DNA of 64,000 nucleotides, taken from contig QANZ01022584.1 in assembly GCA_003254925.1 (NCBI GenBank), forward strand, positions 125,842 through 189,841, written 5' to 3'. Position numbers and translations under genes: made by a program. Shown piece by piece: positions 55,901 through 64,000 of this stretch. Numbering within the stretch: the first letter of the stretch is position 1; each line of letters begins with the position of its first letter. Below the pieces are notes generated by a model. The model saw only the letters and a program-made list of their open reading frames with translations. It did no database searches and had not been told where the DNA came from. The DNA is from Chamaecrista fasciculata (lineage: Eukaryota; Streptophyta; Magnoliopsida; Fabales; Fabaceae).

Positions 55901-56143
55901 AGGGTCAAACACCGATCCTTCGACGTTGGCGACCTCGTTCTTCGCGATGTGGCCAACGACCGCCTGAACCGCTCGCACGGCAAGCTCCATCCCAACTGGG
56001 AAGGACCATACCGAGTCACCAGAGTTATCCCCGGTGGCGCGTACGTACTCTCTACTTTGGACGGCCGCCGCCTGCCTAACACATGGAATGTCGCGAGCCT
56101 CAGAAAATATCTCGACCGCACGGTCAACAATATCACGCTTTGA
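52904..56143 (+). CDS. Reverse transcriptase-RNase H-integrase polyprotein
   Basis: 1079 codons including the stop from the predicted acceptor; no ATG is needed because the frame should be reached by splicing or recoding. Order: N-terminal PSDTLVQIHFPG and FAWSASDMPGVD (typical Tat lead-in), RT (VPKPNGKWRMCVDFTDLNKA, LDAFSGYNQI, YVDDMVVK at about 53588), connection and RNase H modules (LYIDGASS at 54413, YSDSQLVVG at 54601), integrase HHCC zinc finger (HEGLCGSHQ...CHKCQEHAN at 55073-55210), the DDE core (WGIDILGPF, IISDNGRQF, EHPSTNGQTE) and a C-terminal GPYRVTRV module. All catalytic residues are present. It copies RNA into DNA and inserts it. Confidence 0.95.
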   Translation, partial: VEGARPKPSDTLVQIHFPGHPERTVSISADLPAQEQARLSDFLLANGDIFAWSASDMPGVDPQLVMHSLDVDDRPGIFQKKRVLGLERQLAAKEEVNKLLAAGFIRETKYPTWLSNVVLVPKPNGKWRMCVDFTDLNKATPKDLHPLPSIDKLVDNTCGYATLSFLDAFSGYNQIKMNPKDVDKTAFITEQGIYCYNVMPFGLKNAGATYQRMMDRFFQDNIGKNIEVYVDDMVVKTKAGGDHLVDLQEIFQILRHYRLRLNPAKCAFGVAGGKFLGFMISQRGIEANPDQCQAIIDMASPKTLKEVQRLNGRIAALHRFLARSGDRCLPFFKTLKGGKNFTWTAECEEAFQQLKAYLSRPPILTTPSPGKPIYVYLAATDVAVSSVLIIEEKDEQRPIYFSSKVLTGAETRYHLLEKLVYALLVSTRKLRPYYQQYVIIVRTDRPMRQIIHQPDIAGRLVNWSIELSEFGLSFEPRRAIKGQALADFVAEMTPANPTLIVWNLYIDGASSAKLRGAGVIVESPDGYSIEQAIDIRFPATNNQAEYEALIAALELAVGMGAQDIHVYSDSQLVVGHMKGDFEAKEPTILKYVEKAKYILRHHIRAAQFSHILRSKNTRADALAKLASKPDARSRSSIIRTTLERPSIEGPMVLAISTTADWRTPIMSYIRDGTLPADRNEARKVVRRAAHYFLWGNDLYRRGHSMPCLRCVGPNDAHLILEELHEGLCGSHQAAPTLKRKVLISGYYWPTIIRDATALVKTCHKCQEHANRIHIPGEDMRPMESPWPFDVWGIDILGPFPTATGQRRFLIVAIDLFTKWIEAEPVTSISSAQMKTFVLQNILSRFGVPQRIISDNGRQFISESFRDFCTQYDISLGNTSVEHPSTNGQTELANRIILNGLKRRLDNAKGRWVDELPTVLWSYRITPQESTGEAPYTLTYGSPAMIPAETAFLSDRVLYYNEEANRGCRAIALDELEEVREIASIRQAAYKERMAKYFNKRVKHRSFDVGDLVLRDVANDRLNRSHGKLHPNWEGPYRVTRVIPGGAYVLSTLDGRRLPNTWNVASLRKYLDRTVNNITL

Positions 56144-56756
56144 TTTCATTTATGTATTTTCACATTTATGTAATCTCTTGTACGCTTTTACATGTTGCAA
56201 TTACCTACCCTATGTAGCGACCGCCAATATATTTCATCAATATTATTACGGCATTCTCTTGAATTTATTCGATTCATTTACATTCGCGTTTGTTTCAATT
56301 ACTCTCGCTTAGGCACAGCCTAACTCACAACGTCTCCCTACACGTAACATTCGCTCCAAAGAAGAGCTCGAAGGCTGGAGGGACGCCTCCATACGCTTTC
56401 ATTCTGGCGCTCCGCGCGCCCATGAGCCGAGAAGTTGCTCATACGCCATGCTGGTCCATTACCTCGTGGCTGGCTAGCCCAAAAGTCCGGTCGCCAACTC
56501 AGTTGGGCGGACACACACCCACATACACACACTTGCGCAAATATCAAACACAACAGATATGAAATAACAGCAGTTATAATTATCGAAGCAAAAATAATCG
56601 GCCTTATGGCCTGCATTAATCAAGGCCAGACTGGCCACCAAATCTGTTTAAAGGGGCACATACGCCCCATACAAATCCACAAAAAAAAAAAGAGGGCACA
56701 CACGCCCAGAAAATTCAAAACGGGGAACACCCCCGAGATTACAACTAATGGACGCT
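56144..56756. other. Untranslated internal region of the retrotransposon
   Basis: Lies between the pol stop and the 3' end of the antisense gene. No conserved protein is seen on either strand; the open frames here are short. It contains a CACACACCCACATACACACA tract and an A run at 56680-56691. Confidence 0.5.
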
Positions 56757-59319
56757 CTAATCGTCCAGAATCACCGGCCCGCCATCTCCCGGAGCATGAT
56801 CGCCGCTGCCCTCTGCGCCCCCGCTGTCCGGGATTATCATCATTTGTTCGGCGTCCGCTTCATTGCCCGCCGTGCTCAGGACGTCCGCCGGGGGCACGTA
56901 ACCCTCATCCCCAGGACGGAGAGGAGACCGCCCCTCCTGCACCTCCAGCGCATGAATGGTCCAGTCTTCCGGCAAGTCGGGCATTGGCGTCCCAGGCTCA
57001 TCGTCATCCGCGCGCATACGGATTTCCTCCCCGCCTTGACCGTTGGGCAACACCTCAAAGGTGTAATCGATGCCCGCCTCATTTTGTCCCGGGTTCAAGA
57101 AACTCAGCTGCTTCCTGCAGTTCTCAAACCCTCGCGATGTGGCTTGGATATAGTACCAATACCACTGACGACGCTCGTCTCGGCGCGCGCGCTCTAATCT
57201 TTGAGCTTCCCCTGCCCGGTACGCCTCCAACTCCGCCCTGGCGGCCGCAGCCTCCCCCCGCTGCACCCCCACCTCCCGGACCGCCTCTGCAACCTCTTGG
57301 TCCGCCTTCTTCCTTCTTTCCCTCTCCCTCTTCTTCTCATCCTCCAGCTTCTTCACCTGAGCCCGCCCGGCCCGAGCTTCCTCCAGCGCCTGGTCCCTGC
57401 CAGATTCCAGTGCTTTCAGCTGCTCGGCCCCGCCAGCCGTCTTGGCCTCCTCCCTCAAGCGGGCCACCTCCTTTGCCAGATTATGCGACAGCGTCTGTGC
57501 CGCGTGACCGGCCATGGCCGCCATCATACCGAACTGTGCCGCATAATCCGCGGGCGGCCGTCTGAAGGCATCGGCGACCATGGTGTCATGCCACTCAGGT
57601 GCCGTTGGAATAGAGGGATTGGATGGAAGCTATCCCAGAAAACCTCCCGCTGAAGGGGCGCGATGGCAGATAGGGGAACTCAGCCTCCCCATTCTCGTTC
57701 ACCCGCCGAGACTCCGGCATCTCCATCCGTGGGTTTCTTGGCCCGTCGCCATCCGGATGGCTCACCTTGATGAACTGGTCCAATTCTACGTCATCCCAGT
57801 GGATAAACTCCCCGGGATCTGATGGACTGACGACGCGCGCCCTCTTCGCTGGCGGCTCCTCCTCCACTGGACCCTTTCCCCTCCCATCCGGCCTCCTCCT
57901 CTCCGACGGGCCCCCCGCCTGCCTCATCCCACCAGGGGCCAACACCGGTGGTAACGCGTGACGAGGGGCCCGAACCCCTTGACCTCCCGCCCGGCGCGAC
58001 TGGTGGCGCCCTCATCCCCCCTTGAGGCCTCCCTTGAGCCCTCCCCGGCTCAGCGTTCCTCTCCGCCCGGCCCGCCGCGGCCGAGCTCCCGGCGCCCTGG
58101 ATGTCGGATCTCCTCTGCGCCTCCCTCATTGCTACAAAACCAATAACAAACTTGTTAGATACAACCCAAACAACCAAGTCACACGTGACAAAGAAAGGCA
58201 AATGTTAGCGTTAGTCAAAATATTACATGTTTGTTCATAATTTTTGTAAAACGAGGTTAGCAGCCTATCCGTCCGCCGCTCTTCCTCGCTCAAATGCCCT
58301 CTCTTGATCGGGCTACTCCTCGTGATGGCGTCCGACCACGCCACTGGGAACAACGGGCGATCGTCTTCATCCCTCACCCACCACGGGCGCTCCACATCGT
58401 TGTCCACCAGGGGGAAGTATCTATCCTTCCAGTTTTTCCAATTGCTTATACTGGCCGGAAACCCATGAAGGGCACCCCCCTTTCTCTGGAGGTTCACCCG
58501 CCCGTTGTCCCCGAGCTTCACGGAAAACCAGTATAAAAATAACTTCACAGTGAGCTCCCTGCCCACTGTCCACGCAGCATACTGCAGATATTTCAAACTT
58601 CTCCAGGCGTTCGCCGCCAGCTGCGCCGGACAACAGTTGAGGTGATTCAGTACCTCCACCTCAAAATCCGTAAAAGGAATTTGGGAATCACATTCCCGCA
58701 ACAAAATCTCGTGAACGATGAACCCACGCCGATGAGTCCACCACATAGAATTGTTGCCATCCCACACGCCGATGGCCATGCCGCTCGCCTCTCGGCCGGA
58801 ACCTGGCCCAAAGTACGCCTCTTGGGCCGCCTCCAAATCTTCGTCGTTGGCAAATTTGGAAGGCTCTGCTGGAGGCCCCACGGTCGCCCTCACTTCGGGG
58901 TTCCCAAACCCCTCCGCGGCGTCCCACGCCACCTCGTCGCGCGCCATGATCAGGCGCTCCCCCTCTGCCGCCGACCCACTCAGGGGACCCGTTGGCTCTT
59001 CCCTCAACATTGGGGGCTCTCCCTCTGAACAGTCGGAGAGCTCCAACACTTGCTCCTCCGACACCTCTACTGGATCGTCTTCCACGTTCGATGGATGCGC
59101 GGTCGCCAGATCCATACCCCCTCTGTAGACAGTAAGTGCGCCCGCCCTCTCACTTGCTCTCCTAGCTAGTAATCTCGCCGCCCGCTGCACCGTTTCCTCT
59201 AACGACTGGCGAACCTCTTCCACGTCTATAGAGCTACTGCCCTGTGTAGTGAAACTACTAACACTACTCAGTTCTTCCCCTTCTTCTAACTCCCTAATGA
59301 CCACCATGGTCTTTAACAC
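56757..59319 (-). CDS. Antisense Transposase_28-like gene of the retrotransposon, spliced
   Basis: Exon 1 (59319-58227) encodes 364 aa: an acidic leader, then a domain with IPFTDFEVEVLNHL, QLAANAWRSLKYLQ, LFLYWFSVKL and DRPLFPVAWSD, matching the 'putative gypsy-type transposon' family (Pfam Transposase_28). A 95-nt intron (58226-58132, donor ATGTAATA, acceptor TTTTGTAG) leads in phase to exon 2 starting SMREAQRRSD. The frame then needs two shifts to stay open: one probably at the C6 run 57911-57916, leading to KRARVV and FIHWDDVELDQFIK, and one near 57600-57640, leading to PEWHDTMVADAFRRPP and a long coiled coil (57500-57200, rich in E/R/K). The frame ends at VILDD. Such antisense genes are known from Tat-group elements; function unknown. 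Shifts may be further introns or mutations. Confidence 0.7.
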
Positions 59320-60286
59320 TTGCCAGAAAAGTCAAAACACAAAGGGGTAGGAGGTACCTGAAGACATGGTGCGATTGGTTGTTAGTTGGACAGTTGAACA
59401 ATTTGAGGCGCTCGCCTTGAATTCCTAACTGACTCGCAACCCTGCAAACAAAGAAGCACATGTCATGACCATACAACTGACGCCCGGCTCACTCATGTGA
59501 GGCGACCGCCTTAAAAACCCAGAGAACACCAAACGACTCCTTCATCAGAAGGTATGAACTCGATGAACACCACCCCAGAAAACCCAGAAAACCCAGAAAC
59601 CCATCCCTACCCACACCCATTTTCGCTGCCTCTCACTCACAAACCAGCGATTAAATAACCACTCCTTCCAGACAACCACCCATTTCCGCCGTCACCCGCG
59701 ACGGCCTCCCCAAAACCCAAAGACGGACAGCCACATCGACCCTCACAAAAACAAACCCTAACCCAGCGAGAAATATACACAATCGGTAGAAAATGCTTAC
59801 CAACAAGCTTGTCACTTGAACCGATTCACTTCCACGGTCACTTCTCTCCGATTTCCGGCGACGGTTGAGCAACTCCGGCGACTGGACTCCTCGGATTTCT
59901 CTCTTCTCTCTCTTCAACTCGCTGAAATGGCAAAAAGTGCAAAAGACACAACCTTTGGTCCTTTTATACCCTTGCGAGTGCGGCATACGAGGCGTTTTTT
60001 GTTTTTCAAATTTCTGCCTCCCGGGTAGCGACACGTGTCCCTGACATGACAGCCCTACCTACCACTTGCCCGCCCGCCATGATGCACTGACTTTCCACTT
60101 TCCCGTGGAAGGCCGCCGTTCCTAAAAATTTCCTCTGCGTCGGGGACAAGTACTCCTGCACATTTTTGGGCGTTCGCCAATAGACGCGAATACACTGCCC
60201 AAGCACGGATCCCATCGCACGCTCTCCAAATCGGTCATCCCGCTCGCCTTAAGGAACAGTTCGACGAACACGCTCGTAGACTTCTT
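59320..60286. other. Retrotransposon region upstream of the antisense gene
   Basis: Probably the promoter and leader of the antisense gene plus 3' untranslated DNA of the element. No convincing protein is found on either strand. Confidence 0.45.
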
Positions 60287-60300
60287 TAAGGAGGGACTTG
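60287..60300 (+). other. Polypurine tract
   Basis: AAGGAGGGACTTG abuts the 3' LTR start at 60301 and is the expected plus-strand primer. Confidence 0.75.
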
Positions 60301-60905
60301 TGATACATCACTATTTGGGCGTACGCCTAAAACGGCCCTCGCACCGGGCCTCTTCCCCTCTCTGCACCTTGCGAGACGCCCTCGAGCCAATCGGGCGCCC
60401 TAAGCACAAGTAGGGGCGGCCGCGACCCATCCCGGGTCTTGGCGCACGCCCCCATCATGACACGTGGTCACCCACGCTTGCCCCACTCCGCAATCCACGC
60501 TACGGGAGATCGTGGGTTACTGACTTGCTCATACCCACGATCTCCAGTTTCTAGGCGCCCGCCTAGCGACACAGCACGCAATCACCCACGATTGCCTTGC
60601 TCCGCAAATCTCGGCCTCCACTATCTTCACTGGTGGAGATCGTGTCCAGTACGTGGTCCGCCCCGCACGGCAGCCAGCTCTCTCCTCCCAGCTCTATAAA
60701 TAGAGCCCATTTCACCAGTTCAAGGTTAGCTACTTCTTACACTCTCAAATTCTCCTACTCTCTTATCACTCTCTTACTAACTTGAGCGTCGGAGTACACT
60801 TCGCAGGGCCCCCCTGTGAAGCTTTTGCAGGTCTTTGCTCAAGTCTTGGCTCTCGCAGCCCTCTCCGGTGAACTAGGTAAGTGCCAGTCATTTTCCTGTT
60901 TATCA
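60301..60905 (+). repeat. 3' LTR
   Basis: 605 bp, colinear with 49743-50347 and differing at a single base. Followed by target duplication GTTAG at 60906-60910. Confidence 0.97.
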
Positions 60906-60910
60906 GTTAG

Positions 60911-63000
60911 GATATACCTCCAAATTTTATGAGCGTTTATATATAGAAGTATCTACAAATCACTTACCAACAAGACTCTCACATACAACGAGAATCAAAT
61001 TCACTACTCTGTAGATCATTAGTGTTTTTTTAGTGAAAGACTTAGGTAAAATTTCTTATATCTTTGCTATAAGGTTCCTCAATAAGTATTTGACACGTGT
61101 AAAAAATTTGATACATGATCAATCTAGTATAGAGAATATTAAATACACATTTTTGCATGACCAATCATAAAAGAGAGAGTGTAAATCAAACTTTTGATTG
61201 AAGAAACCTTATCTAATTTTTTTCATATTTTTTAAGCAATCTTATTTGATAACACAAAGAAAATACCTCTTGGTAAATTTGACCTTCATTGACCTTGGAG
61301 TAAGCCATGAATTATTGAATTATATCATATGATTTACTTGGGGGACCAATGGTGAGTTGTTCCTTTGTCAACACTGACTCAGCAATACGTTGGATATCCT
61401 TAATGTCTTAGGTTACGTGGGGCCCAATCACGTACTATTTTCTCACGTGATCTCTTCCACCAACCGCCTTATATTTCTATTTTCCACGTCATCCTTATGT
61501 CTATACCACGTGGCCTGGCCCTAGCTAGGGTACAACTCTTTACCAAGGAAAAAAAATATTATTTAATTATACATTTATATAAAATTAAATTTAGGAATCA
61601 ATTAATTTAATATAAATTCAAAAATTCAAAAATATACTTAATTTAAATTTAGGAATAAAATAGTATTAATTTAGTAAGGATCAAAAAGTATAAAATAGAC
61701 AAAATAATTTGTAGTTAAAATATTTGAAAGATCAAATAATATATTTTAATTATTTAGAGACTGATTAGTTAATTATTTATAACTTTAGATATCAAATAGT
61801 AGGTGTTTTCTATATTTTTTTGATATAGCTTATAATTATGATATCGCTCCTCAATCTACCAAGTCCACCAGACTTGCAAACACTCAGATGGGGTTGGGTC
61901 CCTAAGTAATGAGCCTTCGATGGCTAAGTTAGAATTTTGGCAAAGTAAGAGTAAGTGATATGTAAATGTGTGTATTAGATGTTACCTAAGATCTTATTTA
62001 TAAAGGTTGGGGAAAAGGATGTGGGGTTATAGGTGGTCCCTCTAGGCCTTTAGGGGGTAGGGTTGTTATGCTATAACAACCTTAGCAGTAAGTAGGTCAG
62101 TCGGATGAGGATAAGTCTGGTTGGCATAAATGGGACTCTAAGAGGGGTCGTGATGACAATGCCGATCGAAGCTCTACCGTACCTCATCAAATTATAAGTA
62201 TAGATTTTTCTTTTAATAGGAATAAGTATAGAATTTTTTTTAATCAATATGCTAAAGGGGAGTTTGAATTGAAAATCTAATGATTAACAACCCAAAATGA
62301 GCATTGAGATGTGAGATGTGAGATGTGATTTGTACGCACGCACATGAGAAGGAATTGTTGTCGAAATTGACAGTACACAAAAACTAACTAGTAGACAAAT
62401 TAAAGATCCAAGTTAGTGATATTGCACCTTAATTAATTCATGTCCATGATAATTGATAATTGATAAGTAGAGTGAAACCGTTATGTTAAGGATGGATGAC
62501 GTCTTTAGTGTGATGATAGCGTATATATAGAATTGCGTGATTGGTTTGGGCTTTAATTTGTTTTTTTTCATATAAGCTTGACCAATTATATTATGACATA
62601 AGAGTATTTTGGATCTGTTGATAAATGATAAGCATCACGCGTGTCTTTGAAGAATAAAATGATGATATCATTAGCATATATATAAGACTGAAATTGTTGG
62701 GCTTCGATGACCAAATTTGATTCCTTGTATTATTATTATTATTCTTTTTCTGCTCCTCTAGTTGTAATTAAAAAGCATACACGAAAATACGTTAGGACAC
62801 GTAATGAAGAGATAAGGAGATAAGGAATCATGCACCTGGATGCAATAATCCAAATTGAGGTGATTGAAAAATAGAATATGAAACTATTTTAAAGCACGCA
62901 TTGCATGACTAATTGTAAACAAATGTTCAAAAAAAAAAAGAATACAAACCATCCGAAAAATGCATAGCTTGTAAAACGGTCTCAAGCAGGGGCAGACCCC
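60911..63000. other. Gene-free AT-rich region
   Basis: No gene is supported. 61360-61460 resembles 46865-46960 (CAACACTGACTCAGC, CGTTGGATATCCTTAATG, TTACGTGG). A GC-richer stretch at 61840-62180 (CCTTCGATGGCTAAGTTAG, TTATAAAGGTTGGGGAAAAG) could be an old LTR fragment, but no ends were found. Confidence 0.45.
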
Positions 63001-63004
63001 GGAT

Positions 63005-63553
63005 TTTGGTTCTTAATATTTACACAAAATTCTATTTTGGTTCGTAGTATTTTTTATTCCATTTTAGTCCTTAACATTTTCTATAAGTTTCATAATTAGT
63101 TCTGACTATTGAATATGGTCACATTTTTCTCATTTTAAACTCGAACGTGATGAAATCAGAGAGTTACATGTTAAATTTGATGAGTTCTTTCTTTATCCAG
63201 TTGGAGTTATCAACGAGCCAGAACAAATCAAGCATGAAATTGGGTCCAAAAATGGAATGCTTGTTTTATAAATTTAGTCATATCTTTCTCGTTTTCGGAC
63301 TCACTCTTATGCCCAATTTGACCTTGTTTGTTGATGACTCCAACTAGATAAAGAAAGAACTCATCAAATTTAACTCGTAGATCTGATTTCATCGCGTTTG
63401 GGTTTGAGATGAGAGAAATATGACCACATTCAATAGTTAGGGACCAATTATAAAACTTTTAAGAAACAATAAAGACAAAAACAAAATAAAAAAAATATTA
63501 GGAACCAAAATGAAATTTTAGATAAACATTAGGGACTAAAATGAGATTTTGAC
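63005..63553. mobile_element. Foldback element of the conserved-block family
   Basis: TTTTGGTTCTTAATATTTAC at the left pairs with AACATTAGGGACTAAAATGA at the right. The interior carries GTTTGAGATGAGAGAAATAT/GACCACATTCAATAGTTAGG and the inverted counterpart. Close to 9591-10021 and 14695-15575. Confidence 0.6.
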
Positions 63554-63576
63554 TTATTTTTTCTCTCTATATTATA

Positions 63577-64000
63577 CAGTGATGTTAAACCCGGACCGGA
63601 CCGGCCGGTCCGATCGGGAGCCGAAGAGCAAGGCGGTCTGGTTCAACCCAAAAAACCGAAGTGTGGGTTGAACCGGAATGGACCGGGAATAACCGGCAAA
63701 AAACCGGTCCACCCGCTGGACCGTCTCCCAAACCGGTTCAGCCATTTTTTTCCCCTGCGACACTGCCTTCCTTAAAAAAAAAAAAACCAGATCTCCTCTA
63801 AGTCGACGTCGCCTGCTCCACCGCCGTCGCTGATGACCACGACGAAGACGACGCTGATGAAAACGACGAAGACGACGAGCAGGATGATGAAGCCGACGGC
63901 AAAGCCTGACGATGCCGACAACAACGAGGCCAGAGAAAGCCGACGACAACGACGTGGCGCGGCGGAGCGAACAGAGTGAAGACTGAGACGATGATGAAGC
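63577..64000. mobile_element. hAT-type element, cut by window end
   Basis: CAGTGATGTTAAACCCGGACC and the following GGGTTGAACCGG.../ATAACCGGCAAAAAACCGG modules match the left part of the 6615-7444 element. It leads into a GAC/GACGACG-rich stretch (63800-63990) that may be captured coding DNA. The right end is not in the window. Confidence 0.6.

Larger units (their letters stand above)
49743..60905 (+). mobile_element. Complete Tat/Ogre-like Ty3/gypsy LTR retrotransposon, 11,163 bp
   Basis: Identical-length LTRs (605 bp, starting TGATACATCA and ending TTTATCA), a 5-bp target duplication GTTAG (49738-49742, 60906-60910), a primer-binding site, a gag-protease frame, an RT-RNase H-integrase frame, an antisense gene in a long 3' region, and a polypurine tract. 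The order Pro-RT-RH-INT makes it Ty3/gypsy. The DQG-type protease, the intron-like gap before RT and the antisense Transposase_28-like gene place it in the Tat group. Base composition is much richer in GC than its surroundings. The coding frames are uninterrupted, so it may be autonomous. Confidence 0.97.

Noticed and set aside
56435-57565. 376-codon forward frame with Pro/Arg-rich product
   Set aside because: It is the complement of the antisense coiled-coil frame, and its composition is that of a GC-rich shadow.
63572-63949. 125-codon minus-strand frame rich in Arg/His at the window end
   Set aside because: It spans the hAT terminus and a simple GACGACG-type stretch; no domain recognised.

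Overview
The window is nuclear DNA from a flowering plant, almost certainly a eudicot. The evidence is GT-AG split genes of plant-specific families, AT-rich intergenic DNA and a Tat-lineage Ty3/gypsy retrotransposon. Protein details would fit a rosid or legume, but the sequence does not let me name a species. A 377-base N gap (31858-32234) and a single N at 20573 mark it as a draft assembly.

Three ordinary host genes can be rebuilt exon by exon: an 11-exon secreted subtilisin-like protease (+, 7670-16253), a two-exon leucine-rich-repeat receptor kinase (-, 16686-20199) and an 11-exon myo-inositol oxygenase (-, 39416-43285). All splice phases close without frameshifts. Their introns are heavily colonised by small inverted-repeat transposons.

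From about 23.4 to 38.7 kb lies a tandem array of a small two-exon gene for a signal-peptide-bearing, proline- and cysteine-rich peptide that I do not recognise. Unit A (24914-25391) is intact, unit B keeps only exon 2, and unit C keeps exon 1 but has lost most of exon 2. The units act as natural empty sites for one another. They verify insertions of a Pack-MULE carrying the N-terminal part of a SUVH2/SUVH9-type gene (35519-36973), a hAT element with a nested MITE (33179-34086), a Stowaway-type MITE (38345-38618) and others. A second Pack-MULE, in a protease intron, carries a fragment resembling splicing factor SF1 (10972-11862).

From 49743 to 60905 lies a complete, very young, GC-rich LTR retrotransposon of the Tat/Ogre-like group. 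It has 605-bp LTRs differing at one base, a GTTAG target duplication, a gag-protease ORF, a phase-compatible intron, an RT-RNase H-integrase ORF, and a spliced antisense gene in its 3' part. The rest (0-6.6 kb, 20.3-23.4 kb, 43.4-49.4 kb, 60.9-64 kb) is AT-rich, shows no host gene, and holds MULE-like foldback elements, hAT elements, Helitron ends and hairpins.
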